A stretch of 64,000 nt of DNA from Paenalicyclobacillus macrosporangiidus (GTDB lineage: Bacteria > Bacillota > Bacilli > Alicyclobacillales > Alicyclobacillaceae): assembly GCF_900116805.1 (NCBI RefSeq), contig NZ_FPBV01000004.1, positions 124,001 to 188,000 on the forward strand. Direction: 5' to 3'. Positions 52,144 to 61,065 of this stretch are shown here, piece after piece; the first letter of the stretch is position 1; each line of letters begins with the position of its first letter. The notes beneath the pieces are model-generated. The model was not told the DNA's origin. It was given only the letters and a program-made list of their open reading frames with translations, and made no database searches. Both the position numbers and the translations under genes were made by a program.

Positions 52144-53703
52144 TTAATAATACTCATCTAATGCTTGCTGCAAAGATGTCTTGGTTTCAACCTTGTCAGT
52201 AAATGGGATGCCGAGTTCAATCATTGTATTCGCGATTTCCGGGCGGATGCCTGTGACAATCGCCTTACATCCGAGCAAACCGATTCCTTCTACAATTCGA
52301 AACAAATGTCCCACTACAGCCGTATCCATGAACGCAACGCCTGATAAATCGATAATGATTTTTTGTATTTTTAGGCTGGAGATCTGACTCAATGTCCGTT
52401 CCTGAACTCTTTTCGCCCGATAGGTGTCCAATACGCCAACGATGGGCAATACCGCCATGGAAGTGGATAGAGGAATGATTGGAACCGACAAATCATCAAT
52501 CGTTTCACGATGGGAACGCAACAATTCATCCTTGTACTCCAAATAACTTGAAAAATAATGGAAAATATAGAGATCCAAAATAGAATTTGTCTTGATTCCG
52601 ATCTCGAAGAATCCTTCCATATCAAGTTCGACATTCTTATAATAATACCTCAAAAAATTCCAATACAGCTTACGAAACGCCTGAGACAATTCCAGCTTTA
52701 TCATTAGAGGAACATCATTCTTCGCCGCGGTCTTTCCGATCTCTTTCGCCAATATGATCAGTTCATGCTGCCTATCCTCCACCAGAAGTCTTGCGATTTT
52801 GTCAAAAATCTCGGGTGCATTGATTTTATACTTGGAGTCTTCAATGAGGTGCATAACAGATTTGGCCTCTAAAGCGAATAATTCATTGAACCGATCCAGA
52901 TTCATCATAAAAAACTCCTTAAAACTATGCCCATGTACATATTGAAGTTCCAAATCAATCACTCCAATGTTTTCTATGATCTCAGTTGGAAACCGAATGG
53001 TGAATGTGGTTCCGATTCCTTCTGCACTCTTTACATTAATCGTGCCTCCATGTTGATAGATGGTCGAATATACCTGCGTTAACCCCATTCCTGTGCCTTC
53101 ATCTTTGGTCGTAAAGAAAGGGGTCCCCAACAGATGAAGTTTTTCTGCCGGTACACCGACCCCTGTGTCGCCAATGATGACGTAGATGAACTCACCCTTA
53201 CGGTAGTGCTCAATGGTAATTGTCCCTTCATTAGGAATGGCTTCAAAAGCATTTTTTAAGAGATTAAAAAGTGCCTTCTTTAACTGATTTCTCTTTCCGT
53301 AGATGACTTCATCGCTGTCTTTGAAATTTTTCACAATATGGATCCGATAAATTTGATCTTGAAACAAATAGAGTAAAGACTCTAATTCCGAACAAAGATG
53401 AATTGCAATATAAGGTTCATCTTCCAAGTCAGGCTTAGAAACCTGTAATAAATCGTGCAACGTGGCAATCGCCTGATCCAGCTCTGCACAAGCCAAATCT
53501 AAATAATTATGAGAAATCTCTCTTTTCAGCAACTGTAGAAATCCCTTGACTGCCGTTAGTGGGTTTCTGACTTCGTGAGCAATTCCCGCAGCAATTTGAC
53601 CTATGGATGCAAGACGACTTAATGTATCATCTGTAAGTGATATTTTACTTGTTACCTGCCCATTTGACTGCAACGACTTTCGTTCCTCTCGTCGAAGTCT
53701 CAA
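52144..53703 (-). CDS. Histidine kinase fused to an RsbR-like STAS module
   Basis: Up to 519 residues. The N-terminal part is a soluble histidine kinase: SLTDDTLSRLASIGQIAAGIAHEVRNPLTAVKGFLQLL (H box, no membrane helix), KKALFNLLKNAFEAIP (N box), GDTGVGVP and GTGMGLTQVYSTIYQHGG (G boxes). From about 265 a helical RsbR-N-like domain follows (SILDLYIFHYFSSYLEYKDELLRSHRETIDDLSVPIIPL), then a STAS domain (PIVGVLDTYRAKRVQERTLSQI..., IIIDLSGVAFMDTAVVGHLFRIVEG, GIRPEIANTMIELGI). The start is TTG 53703 or, with better ribosome spacing, TTG 53673. It overlaps the RsbT-like gene. Confidence 0.85.
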   Translation of the reverse strand: MRLRREERKSLQSNGQVTSKISLTDDTLSRLASIGQIAAGIAHEVRNPLTAVKGFLQLLKREISHNYLDLACAELDQAIATLHDLLQVSKPDLEDEPYIAIHLCSELESLLYLFQDQIYRIHIVKNFKDSDEVIYGKRNQLKKALFNLLKNAFEAIPNEGTITIEHYRKGEFIYVIIGDTGVGVPAEKLHLLGTPFFTTKDEGTGMGLTQVYSTIYQHGGTINVKSAEGIGTTFTIRFPTEIIENIGVIDLELQYVHGHSFKEFFMMNLDRFNELFALEAKSVMHLIEDSKYKINAPEIFDKIARLLVEDRQHELIILAKEIGKTAAKNDVPLMIKLELSQAFRKLYWNFLRYYYKNVELDMEGFFEIGIKTNSILDLYIFHYFSSYLEYKDELLRSHRETIDDLSVPIIPLSTSMAVLPIVGVLDTYRAKRVQERTLSQISSLKIQKIIIDLSGVAFMDTAVVGHLFRIVEGIGLLGCKAIVTGIRPEIANTMIELGIPFTDKVETKTSLQQALDEYY

Positions 53704-54040
53704 TGCGACATTCGTCCATTAATCTCATCACGCCGGCTAAACCGAGACCTAATCCACGCGTACACGACGTCCTTTTGCCCTTTAAGACTTCATCCAGATT
53801 TACAATTCCCGGACCATCATCTGTGACTGTAAAACGTATTCCGTCATCCATCAACTCACAACAAAACTTGCCCTTGCTATAGGCGTGATCCAGAACGTTG
53901 CGGGTTAACTCCGAAACGCTGACAAAAACCTTCTGCTGATCTGCCTCGGAAAAAGGGAGCTGCCTCATAAAATGACGAACGATACTTAACGCATAATAAA
54001 TATCATATTCCGACGAGATGTTCACGATTTGATAGTTCAT
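53645..54040 (-). CDS. RsbT-like serine/threonine kinase (anti-sigma regulatory factor family)
   Basis: A 131-residue GHKL ATPase: FSEADQQKVFVSVSELTRNVLDHAYSKGKF (N box), DDGIRFTVTDDGPGIVNLDEVL (G1) and TRGLGLGLAGVMRLMDECRIETS (G2), closely like RsbT, which phosphorylates STAS proteins of the stressosome. It overlaps the histidine-kinase/STAS gene by about 59 nt (or 29 nt with the later start). The ATG at 54040 is preferred to 54064, whose ribosome site abuts it. Confidence 0.85.
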   Translation of the reverse strand: MNYQIVNISSEYDIYYALSIVRHFMRQLPFSEADQQKVFVSVSELTRNVLDHAYSKGKFCCELMDDGIRFTVTDDGPGIVNLDEVLKGKRTSCTRGLGLGLAGVMRLMDECRIETSTRGTKVVAVKWAGNK

Positions 54041-54064
54041 CCGATAAGCAGTCCCCCATGTCAC

Positions 54065-54539
54065 CTGTAACCCGTCTGCTTAAGTGTGATTATAAAGACT
54101 TTCATGAGTATATCAACAAGCGTTCACCACGGTAACTCCTCAACCTGCGGTGGCCTCTTCTCAAGGGGAAAAGATACTCAAGAAATGCAAAGGGTGAACG
54201 CCGTCTTCTGTGTGTCTCCACGATGCTGTGTGAGCGTCAAGGCGGCGATCCCGCATTCCTTCTCAACCTGTCTCCTTGCCGTGCTTCGCGATCTCTTTCC
54301 GCGGTTCCTTCAACCATTCGGTTTCCGTTCCATCCGCCTCACAAACACCGCCCACATAATGTACGGCTGGACACAGACCATGTCCGGCTCAATCAGCACA
54401 ACTGGTAGGAAACCCGGAAAACCGTCTGTTCATTTTTCACCGAGTTCGAAAGGAAGACGACTGTCGAGTTCTGCCCCAATTCGGTCTTGCGAATGCCAAT
54501 GAACCGACCCATTTCCGCGCAAACTCACCCAAAGGAGAT
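54065..54539. other. Gap without supported genes
   Basis: 475 bp between the RsbT-like gene and the end of the lipoprotein gene. Open frames here have no recognisable features and atypical composition; nothing is assigned. Confidence 0.4.
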
Positions 54540-55664
54540 TCAAGGCGCCTGTGGGTGAATCTCCGTCCAGGATGTTCCCCCATCTTCCGTGAAGAATAAT
54601 CTGGTGGAAAGCGCCTCGTCCCCCCGCGTCAGTGCCCACCCTTCCTTGCTATTGACAAAGTCGAGTTTCACCACTTCAGAAAATGGCAACGTGATCGTAT
54701 TCCAAGAGTGCCCAGCGTTTGATGTTTTCCACAATACATCTCCTAGTACCCAAACCCACGTTTGTTGGTCGATGAAGCAGAATTCATCATGCATTCCATC
54801 GGGATTCGACGTTGAGGTGACGGTGCTCTGCAACCTCCATGTTTGTCCACCGTCGGCGGTGACGTATGCGCCAAACCAATCGTGATGATGGTCCGTACGA
54901 TACGAGGAAACAACCCCGTGACTTGCGTCAAAAAACACAGGTTTCCCGACTCCTCCCTCCATTCCATCCGGTATCTGTAAGTTCGGCAACGTCACGCGAT
55001 CCCACTGAAGTCCAGAGTCAGACGTCCTGTAGAGACCCACGATCCACCCCTGGACGGACACAAAGCCCACATGATCATGAACAAACACCATGCTTTTCGC
55101 TCCGGCATCCGAAATCTGGTGGGATGATGAAGACCCTGTGCTCTCCGCTACGCGCACCCAGTGCTTTCCACCATCCTGCGAATGAAACATCGTCACATGC
55201 TCAGATCCCATGGATTGTCCTTCCGGATCGCAGAGGATCCATCCGTTTGAACCGACGAAGCTGACATCCGTCACCCCCGCTGTTGGCAAGACCGACTGTG
55301 TCCAATGCTTCCCGGAATCAGAGGTCATGAACAGTCTGCTAGAACCGTCCGAACCTTGATCGTTGACAACCACCGCAGCGGCATCCGCTGAAATGAAGTC
55401 TGTCCGAATGTCTCCTCCGTCAGGAATGGTCAATACTTTCTTCCAGTGAATGCCTCCCTCAGTGGTGTACATGACAGCGTCGCTTGTCACAGCCCATCCG
55501 TTATGCGTGCTTTTCATGTCAATTGTGCGAAGAGATAGGGACACAGAGCCTGTGTTGGTGAGATTGTTCGTGATACTGTCAACTGGCGTTCCATCATCAC
55601 ATCCGCTCAAGATTGCGAGGAAAACACCGACACATCCGGTGAATAGGAACTGTTTACTCTTCAC
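54540..55664 (-). CDS. Lipoprotein with BNR/YCF48-like propeller repeats
   Basis: A 374-residue secreted lipoprotein. The signal peptide KSKQFLFTGCVGVFLAIL ends in the lipobox LSGC, so Cys about 22 is lipidated. The mature part has repeated propeller motifs of the type S/T-x-D-x-G-x-x-W: TSDSGKHW, SQDGGKHW, TSDSGLQW, TADGGQTW, TSNAGHSW, TEDGGTSW, as in sialidase-like and photosystem-assembly-type propellers, without a visible catalytic set. The GTG at 55664 follows GAGGG. The window's right end carries part of a related protein. Confidence 0.8.
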   Translation of the reverse strand: MKSKQFLFTGCVGVFLAILSGCDDGTPVDSITNNLTNTGSVSLSLRTIDMKSTHNGWAVTSDAVMYTTEGGIHWKKVLTIPDGGDIRTDFISADAAAVVVNDQGSDGSSRLFMTSDSGKHWTQSVLPTAGVTDVSFVGSNGWILCDPEGQSMGSEHVTMFHSQDGGKHWVRVAESTGSSSSHQISDAGAKSMVFVHDHVGFVSVQGWIVGLYRTSDSGLQWDRVTLPNLQIPDGMEGGVGKPVFFDASHGVVSSYRTDHHHDWFGAYVTADGGQTWRLQSTVTSTSNPDGMHDEFCFIDQQTWVWVLGDVLWKTSNAGHSWNTITLPFSEVVKLDFVNSKEGWALTRGDEALSTRLFFTEDGGTSWTEIHPQAP

Positions 55665-56184
55665 CGCACATCCCTCACCTTCCTCCCCAAGAGACGGGGT
55701 ACCACCTAACAGGGTGACAACATGGGGCGCATGTACAAGTTTCTCTTTCAAAGAGATCCGTTGATTCTACATGGGGGTTGGACGATGTGCGATGAATTCC
55801 ACGGCCGAAGATGTTGTTGGTGCACCTCGCAGGATACGCAATGCCCCCGTTGGCCAGAGTGCCTGCCGGCGGGTCTGCGCGAAGTTGGGCCACCGGAACC
55901 GTGACCGTCCGATGGTCCTGCGCCCCCTCTAGCAGACCGAGTCGTGATATTCCGTTTCTCTGCCACGTGAACGAGGACGCCGGCGCTTTCAACCATGGCT
56001 TTCCCGAAAGGAAGCCATGCAAAAAGCGCACGATGGATTGTGGTTGGATTTCCACAATCCCATCATGCGCTTACACATGGTGCCCGGCCACCGAATAGAC
56101 TTCACATTCTTTGCGTTCCACTCTGCGCGCCGAATCGTCTCGTCATTTCATACAAACTCCTATGCACGGAGCCGTATCACCCAT
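55665..56184. other. Gap without supported genes
   Basis: 520 bp. A minus-strand frame (55675-56055) contains a RTVTVPVAQLRADPPAG segment that looks protein-like but not assignable; the rest shows nothing recognisable. Confidence 0.35.
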
Positions 56185-56772
56185 CTATTCGAACGCAACC
56201 GGTTGGTCCAGCACCCGCTCCGGCGGTCGACGCCGGTGAGGAAACGGATACGGCTCCAGGCGGAACGTGGCCGAAGTGAGATCGTCTGGCAGTTTGGGTG
56301 TGACCACGTACGCCATGGACGCCTGGTTGCCGCCCATGTGTCCCCGGTGCAGTTGTACCTGCCGGTCCGTGAACGGTTCCACCACGAGCATCAACTGCAC
56401 GTCCAACTCCTCCGTCTCCGCATCCTCGCCGGTGAATACGTCCACGTGCACCAGACTCGCCTCATCGTACTGCTCGACTCGGGATATTTGGTACGTCACC
56501 CCGTCGACAGATACCCGCTTCATCACCGGGATGACACCCTGCAGATGCTGGGGCGACACGGGATGGCGCATCGGCCGGCGCGGGTTGCACATCGACGCAA
56601 ACACCGGCGCCAATACGTCGATGCTGATGTCGTACAGCTCGCACCAGCGCTCCATCAACTCCCTGGTCGGATACGCGTTCGCACCCCGGCTCAGCTTCCA
56701 CCGCTTTGCAATGAGTTTGGCCAATTGCTCGTCAATCGGTTGCAAGCGGTGATCGTAAGGAACCTTCATCAT
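56185..56772 (-). CDS. Hypothetical protein with chorismate-mutase-like N-terminus
   Basis: A 195-residue protein. The N-terminal YDHRLQPIDEQLAKLIAKRWKLSRGANAYPTRELMERWCELY resembles the first helices of a chorismate-mutase type II fold, but key catalytic residues are not evident. The C-terminal part is beta-rich (DVQLMLVVEPFTDRQVQLHRGHMGG, MAYVVTPKLPDDLTSATFRLEPYPF). It matches a pattern of conserved hypothetical proteins in spore-forming Firmicutes. No function is claimed. A degenerate copy of part of it lies at 52017-52140. Confidence 0.6.
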   Translation of the reverse strand: MMKVPYDHRLQPIDEQLAKLIAKRWKLSRGANAYPTRELMERWCELYDISIDVLAPVFASMCNPRRPMRHPVSPQHLQGVIPVMKRVSVDGVTYQISRVEQYDEASLVHVDVFTGEDAETEELDVQLMLVVEPFTDRQVQLHRGHMGGNQASMAYVVTPKLPDDLTSATFRLEPYPFPHRRRPPERVLDQPVAFE

Positions 56773-56924
56773 CGGCTTCTCCTCCGTCCGTCGATACCCT
56801 TGTCACCCTCCAGGATCGATCTCGTTGGCCTCGCCCACTTCTCACGCAACCATTCCTGGTACTCACATCACCACGTAACCATTCGAGACCATACTGTCCT
56901 TCCCCTTCTTTTCCAACCCGCACA

Positions 56925-57644
56925 TTACGGAGAAGCCACTGCCTGCGACGCTGTCGTGGCCTTCAGGTACATGTTGCGGGTGATGTGAACCGCGATCGCG
57001 CCCGTGGTCAGCTCATCCGAAATTGCATACAGCGCAAAATGCCCATACCGCCCGATTTCCGCTCCCACGCGAGACACGTTCTCCGTTGTGAGAACATAGG
57101 TTTTGTTCCCCCACTCCACGGTATGGGGAATCATGATGTTGTTGTCCGTTCCCGGGCTGTTCGCGGGGAGATTTCCCGCATGGCCAGATGAAGGGTTCTC
57201 CGACAAGCTCGTGGCTTCTGCGTTTGAAGAATGAGCCGCAGCAGGCGCAGTCGGTTGTGGTGACGTACCGGCGCCCTTCTGGCGAGACCCGTTCGATTAC
57301 CCGAAACCCTGCTTCGGCGATTCAGCATTCACCATGTTCCCCGCCTGCTTAACGGGCGGATCCGGGGGTACCCAGGCGCACCGTTCCACAGGTACACACC
57401 CGTCGCGATCATCAACACCGGCACTGCACCCATGCTTCCACCTATCCACACCGGCGTTCTGGCGCTCGCACGGTTTGCCGGACGTGACGGAACCTCCGCC
57501 CGCGCAATGGCGGTCACGCACGCGATCGCGAAGGTGAGCGGGCATCTGCACTTCCCCCAAAAGTCTCAACCTCTCCTGTATACCTGTATATCCTTCAATT
57601 CCATCCGGATTCCCTTCCTTCACGCGGGTTGGGACGTCGTTCAT
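56925..57644 (-). pseudogene. Membrane anti-sigma factor remnant
   Basis: Three pieces in different frames add up to a typical anti-sigma protein: an N-terminal piece from ATG 57644 (NDVPTRVKEGNPDGIEGY..., LRLLGEVQMPAHLRDRVR), a membrane helix piece (TPVWIGGSMGAVPVLMIATGVYLWNGAPG) in another frame, and a C-terminal extracytoplasmic piece to 56925 (IPHTVEWGNKTYVLTTENVSRVGAEIGRYGHFALYAI). At least two frameshifts and a TAA near 57296 break it. Confidence 0.7.
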
Positions 57645-57785
57645 CCGCTTCAACGAAGTCCTTCTGACGTTTCTTGATGGCCCGGTGCAGGGTCACACGG
57701 ACCCTGACTTCCGACCAGCCGAGGAGTTCCGCGACTTCCCGATCCGGCCGGTTGTGAATCACGCGTGTGTATCGGGATCACGGCA
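57595..57785 (-). pseudogene. ECF sigma factor remnant (region 4 only)
   Basis: The minus strand encodes NRPDREVAELLGWSEVRVRVTLHRAIKKRQKDF, a recognisable sigma region 4 with helix-turn-helix, ending with a TGA at 57597-57595 that overlaps the anti-sigma remnant's start. Region 2 is not found upstream, so the gene is truncated. Confidence 0.65.
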
Positions 57786-57839
57786 GTCTGGACTGGTGAG
57801 TTCCACCTGAACGACACCGTCGCAAGTCGTGAAAGTACA

Positions 57840-58327
57840 CCCAAACAACCCCCACACGCCATGGCGTCTGCAAAGACCACGATGGAAGGGAATGCGAGAC
57901 CTTCAGAAGCCAAATCAAAACAGAATTCGTCATCCGTCGCAGGGTTGCCCACCCCATCCAAGAGGTTGAGCGCGCGCTGTTCATTCCACCCGCACCAACC
58001 TCAGGTATCGTCATCACGGCACTGCGCACGTACCTGCTTCCCGATGATGTGGTTGAGAAAGTCCTGGACTGGGTGAACCACAACGACGGTGTGCAAAGTC
58101 TTCGGGGATCGGGACGATCGTACGCGGGGCCCCCGGGTCTTGAATTGCAACTGAATCAACGGAAAGCAGATCGAGATCACACTCGACAAAGGCTCCGGCA
58201 ACGGCGTGGTACTCGTGGACCGGGATCACCCAGGAAAAGCCGTGCGGATCGAAAGTCCGGAAGTATACAACTGGCTGTCCGACGGATGGAGAAAGGACAT
58301 CCCACAAACTAGAAACGGGGCGCCGTG
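57840..58327 (+). pseudogene. Remnant of an unrecognised gene
   Basis: Plus-strand segments in two frames look like real protein: ERALFIPPAPTSGIVITALRTYLLPDDVVEKVLDWVNHNDGVQSL (about 57970-58100) and IEITLDKGSGNGVVLVDRDHPGKAVRIESPEVYNWLSDGWRKDI (about 58170-58305). A frameshift near 58140-58170 separates them. Family unknown. Confidence 0.45.
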
Positions 58328-58551
58328 ATGTGGTTTCCCAACCGCACTACGAGAACACTGTCTCCTTGAACCGACGGCACGTATCCCCACGTCCAGAAGC
58401 CGAAAGGTGCCTCTCGACCTGAAAACTCGTTGGAAGCGGTTGAAACATTATACCTAATATGTTTAAAATTATAAAAAAAGAATGATGTTTCTTCACCCTT
58501 CGATGACATTTTGAACTGCTCCCACACGAGCCCGAATCGGCTTGTTGTCAT
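58309..58551 (-). CDS. Doubtful small ORF
   Basis: An 80-residue frame in an AT-richer patch (FSGREAPFGFWTWGYVPSVQGDSVLVVRLGNHITAPRF). It overlaps the end of the remnant on the other strand, has no good ribosome site and no recognised family; it may be chance. Confidence 0.2.
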   Translation of the reverse strand: MTTSRFGLVWEQFKMSSKGEETSFFFYNFKHIRYNVSTASNEFSGREAPFGFWTWGYVPSVQGDSVLVVRLGNHITAPRF

Positions 58552-58571
58552 ACTTGTTAACTTCGTTGAGC

Positions 58572-58946
58572 TTGACAGAGTTGGCCGATACGCTCGGGGT
58601 CACTAAGGACAACGTGAACGTGACCATCCGGACCCTTGAACAGCTTGGGATGGTACGACGTCTGAAACGCCCCGAGGATAGGCGCGTGTATTTCTAAGCC
58701 GATCCCGATTTTTGGCTCATCGCCCAGCGCATTCTTGCCCGGCGCCAAAAGCCGGAGTTCGATGAGTCATTCCGGATGTCGGACGAAAGCATCCAGATAG
58801 CCGGGTCTACCCATCCAACACCGACGAGGAAGTTGATGCTCACACGCTGGAAGGCCCTGCAGGACTTCTACAACGAACTGGACCAGGTGGTCGCCTGTTG
58901 TTGTTGTCGATTCGTCCCCAACGCATGTCCTGGTTCATCCGGCTAG
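58572..58946 (+). pseudogene. GbsR/MarR-type regulator with an internal stop
   Basis: LTELADTLGVTKDNVNVTIRTLEQLGMVRRLKRPEDRRVYF is a clear winged-helix, then a TAA, then ADPDFWLIAQRILARRQKPEFDESFRM and RWKALQDFYNELDQV in the same frame, which match the C-terminal helices of GbsR-like regulators. The N-terminal helix is also missing. A dead gene. Confidence 0.7.
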
Positions 58947-59091
58947 CCGTACGCGTGTCATCGCGCTGGCGTGAAACGGATAACAAGTACCATCTTTGAC
59001 GCCCTGCGTCTCCTCACGTGAGTACATTTACGAGTTGTTTCCTCCCAATGACGCGCCGCCCCATCTCTGACGTGTATTGGAGTGAGTGACC

Positions 59092-59325
59092 ATGTTGGTG
59101 ATCCTATGGCTGTTGACCGGCGCCGTATTCATCCTCACCCTCCATGCAGCCTTTGCCATCCCCTCGTGGCCTGTGTTGGCGGTGTGTCTCCTCGCCCTGC
59201 TTGCGACTGTCGGTTACCGCCTCACACGCGCGCGGGCCATTCCCTTCGTTGCGCTTGCCGGATCCTTGTTGGTTTGCGCCTACGATATCTTCATGCTTAT
59301 CGAAGTACTGCGGACAGCAGCCTGA
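59092..59325 (+). CDS. Small membrane protein
   Basis: A 77-residue protein with three hydrophobic helices (LVILWLLTGAVFILTLHAAFAI, WPVLAVCLLALLATVGY, PFVALAGSLLVCAYDIFMLI). Unrecognised. The ATG at 59092 follows GGAGTGAG. Confidence 0.5.
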   Translation: MLVILWLLTGAVFILTLHAAFAIPSWPVLAVCLLALLATVGYRLTRARAIPFVALAGSLLVCAYDIFMLIEVLRTAA

Positions 59326-59475
59326 CGCTGAAGGTGTTCCGACACCCCCCGTTTTCGTCCGGCATGATGTGCGTATGAAACGTGACGCCACACAACAGGA
59401 CATCCAAATGCTCCGGATTGAGGGCTGCAAGCACATCCCGATTCCGCATGACGAACGTCGGCCTGTGACGCAATA

Positions 59476-59504
59476 AGGGGACAAGGCTGTTCGCCCTGCC
59501 CCCT
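59476..59504 (-). terminator. Terminator after the MFS gene
   Basis: On the minus strand AGGGGGCAGGGC, GAACA loop, GCCTTGTCCCCT and then TATT. One mismatch pair; a moderate terminator. Confidence 0.5.
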
Positions 59505-59551
59505 GATCTGCCTCTGGTCTTCACTCATCCGGCGGGCCAAGGTTCCATATT

Positions 59552-60805
59552 TCAGTACCCGCGCGCGGCGAGAATCAATCCACTGATGCCGCCGACCACT
59601 GCAAAAATGATGAGGTACGGAAACCCAACCGCGAACGAGATGCCGAGGATGTACGTGCCGATGGCGGAGATGATGTTCTCGAGGCCGTTGAGGTAACCTG
59701 CGCCGACGCCGACGTTCTGACGTGGAAACATCTTTTGCAGCGAGCTCCACACGGTCGGCAGGACCACACCGTTCATCGCACTGGCGATCGAGATCAGGAC
59801 CATCGCCAGGGTCAGGTTGCTGGTGTGTGTGCCAAGCAGCAGCCCGAGCGCGGCAACCAAGGTGGCGAGCCCGGCAAAGATGGCCCGCTTCATCCACCGG
59901 TCGCTGAGCAGTGCGGTGATGATCAAGAACACCGTCATCAGGATGTACGGAAGCATGTTCCAGATGCCGGTGTTGTGCAGCGTGATGTGCCGGACATTCA
60001 ACAGGTACTTTGGCAGCCAGAACAACAGGCCATAGAAGACCGTTGCCATGCCAGACCAATTGAGCAGCAGCAACCAGAAGTCGAGCTTGCGGAACACCTG
60101 CCTCAGGGTCACCGACTCCAACGGCACGTCCTCTTCTGCCGCCCCCTCTTGGATATACGCGAGTTCCGCTGTGGAGACGTATCGGCTTTCCTGGGGCCGA
60201 TCCTTCGCGACAAACCATACAATCGGCAACATCACGACGATCCCGACGGCGAACAACACGTAGAACGGCAGCCGCCAGGATCCGAAGGACAGCACCATCC
60301 AGGCGATCAGCGGTCCGGTGATGATGGGCCCGATGGTCAGGCCGAACTCCCAGAACATGTTGGCCCGGGCCCGCTCTTTGGGCGGGAACCAGACCTTTAC
60401 CCACTTGGAGTTCATCGGCCAATGCATGCCTTCACCAAGACCCAGCAGGACCCGCGACAACACGAGCGCCGCGGTGCTCCAGACGAGGCCGGTGAACAAG
60501 GTCATGATGGACCACCAGGCGAGCGCGATGGCTGCGACCTTGCGCGGTCCGAGCCGATCTCCCAGATACCCGCCGAGGACGTTCGACAGCCCGTACATGA
60601 ACAGGAACAGGCTGTTGGCCAAGGCGAGCCCGGCATCGGTCACAACGTGATCCTTCACCATCAACGGTCCAGTGATGGAAATGTTCGTCCTGTCGACGTA
60701 GGACACCAGCAGCAGGAACCACAGCACCACAGCAAACCACCAGCGGAAATGCGTGCGCCGCTCGGCACCTGCCTGGATTGAGCTCGACAGCCCCGGATTG
60801 CTCAT
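59552..60805 (-). CDS. MFS transporter, anion:cation symporter (ACS) family
   Basis: A 417-residue, twelve-helix transporter: LWFLLLVSYVDRTNISITGPLMVKDH, LGDRLGPRKVAAIALAWWS, RVLLGLGEGMHWPMNSKWVKVWFPPKERARAN are ACS-family signatures; relatives carry glucarate, galactarate, phthalates or 4-hydroxyphenylacetate. All helices are present, unlike the broken homologue at 41930-43107. The ATG at 60805 follows GGGAGGGACG. A FadR-type operator overlaps its transcription start, so it is controlled by the divergent GntR protein. Confidence 0.9.
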   Translation of the reverse strand: MSNPGLSSSIQAGAERRTHFRWWFAVVLWFLLLVSYVDRTNISITGPLMVKDHVVTDAGLALANSLFLFMYGLSNVLGGYLGDRLGPRKVAAIALAWWSIMTLFTGLVWSTAALVLSRVLLGLGEGMHWPMNSKWVKVWFPPKERARANMFWEFGLTIGPIITGPLIAWMVLSFGSWRLPFYVLFAVGIVVMLPIVWFVAKDRPQESRYVSTAELAYIQEGAAEEDVPLESVTLRQVFRKLDFWLLLLNWSGMATVFYGLLFWLPKYLLNVRHITLHNTGIWNMLPYILMTVFLIITALLSDRWMKRAIFAGLATLVAALGLLLGTHTSNLTLAMVLISIASAMNGVVLPTVWSSLQKMFPRQNVGVGAGYLNGLENIISAIGTYILGISFAVGFPYLIIFAVVGGISGLILAARGY

Positions 60806-60897
60806 AAACGTCCCTCCCTTGTAGCGCGGGTCACAAATCTCTTGTCGGATTTCACATCCAGCAGAACCATTGCTATGATGCCAAGTGACCCGATCAT

Positions 60898-60946
60898 CTG
60901 GTTGTCTAACAACCAGGATCATAGAATACGCTTACATCGTTGTCAA
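60898..60946 (-). promoter_or_regulatory. MFS promoter with FadR/GntR operator
   Basis: On the minus strand TTGACA (60946-60941), 17-nt spacer, TATGAT (60923-60918), then immediately the perfect palindrome CTGGTTGTCTAACAACCAG (60898-60916). Its core TTGTctaACAA matches the TNGTN3ACNA consensus of FadR-type repressors. Confidence 0.85.
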
Positions 60947-61065
60947 TGAATGTCCGTGCGAATTTCGCGGGATTTCACGATAATACGGCTAGGGCCAGAT
61001 CGGCCCCATGCGACGGAAGTCTTGGCAACCTGCCGCCGGATCGTGTGAAAGAAGGAGGACTCGAC

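Noticed and set aside
54086-54502. 138-codon frame on the plus strand
   Set aside because: Composition is not protein-like (Ser/Thr/Cys-rich without pattern) and there is no ribosome site or family feature.
59297-59524. 75-codon minus-strand frame between the small membrane protein and the MFS gene
   Set aside because: Contains some protein-like text (RDVLAALNPEHLDVLLCG) but overlaps the terminator and has no ribosome site; support is too weak.
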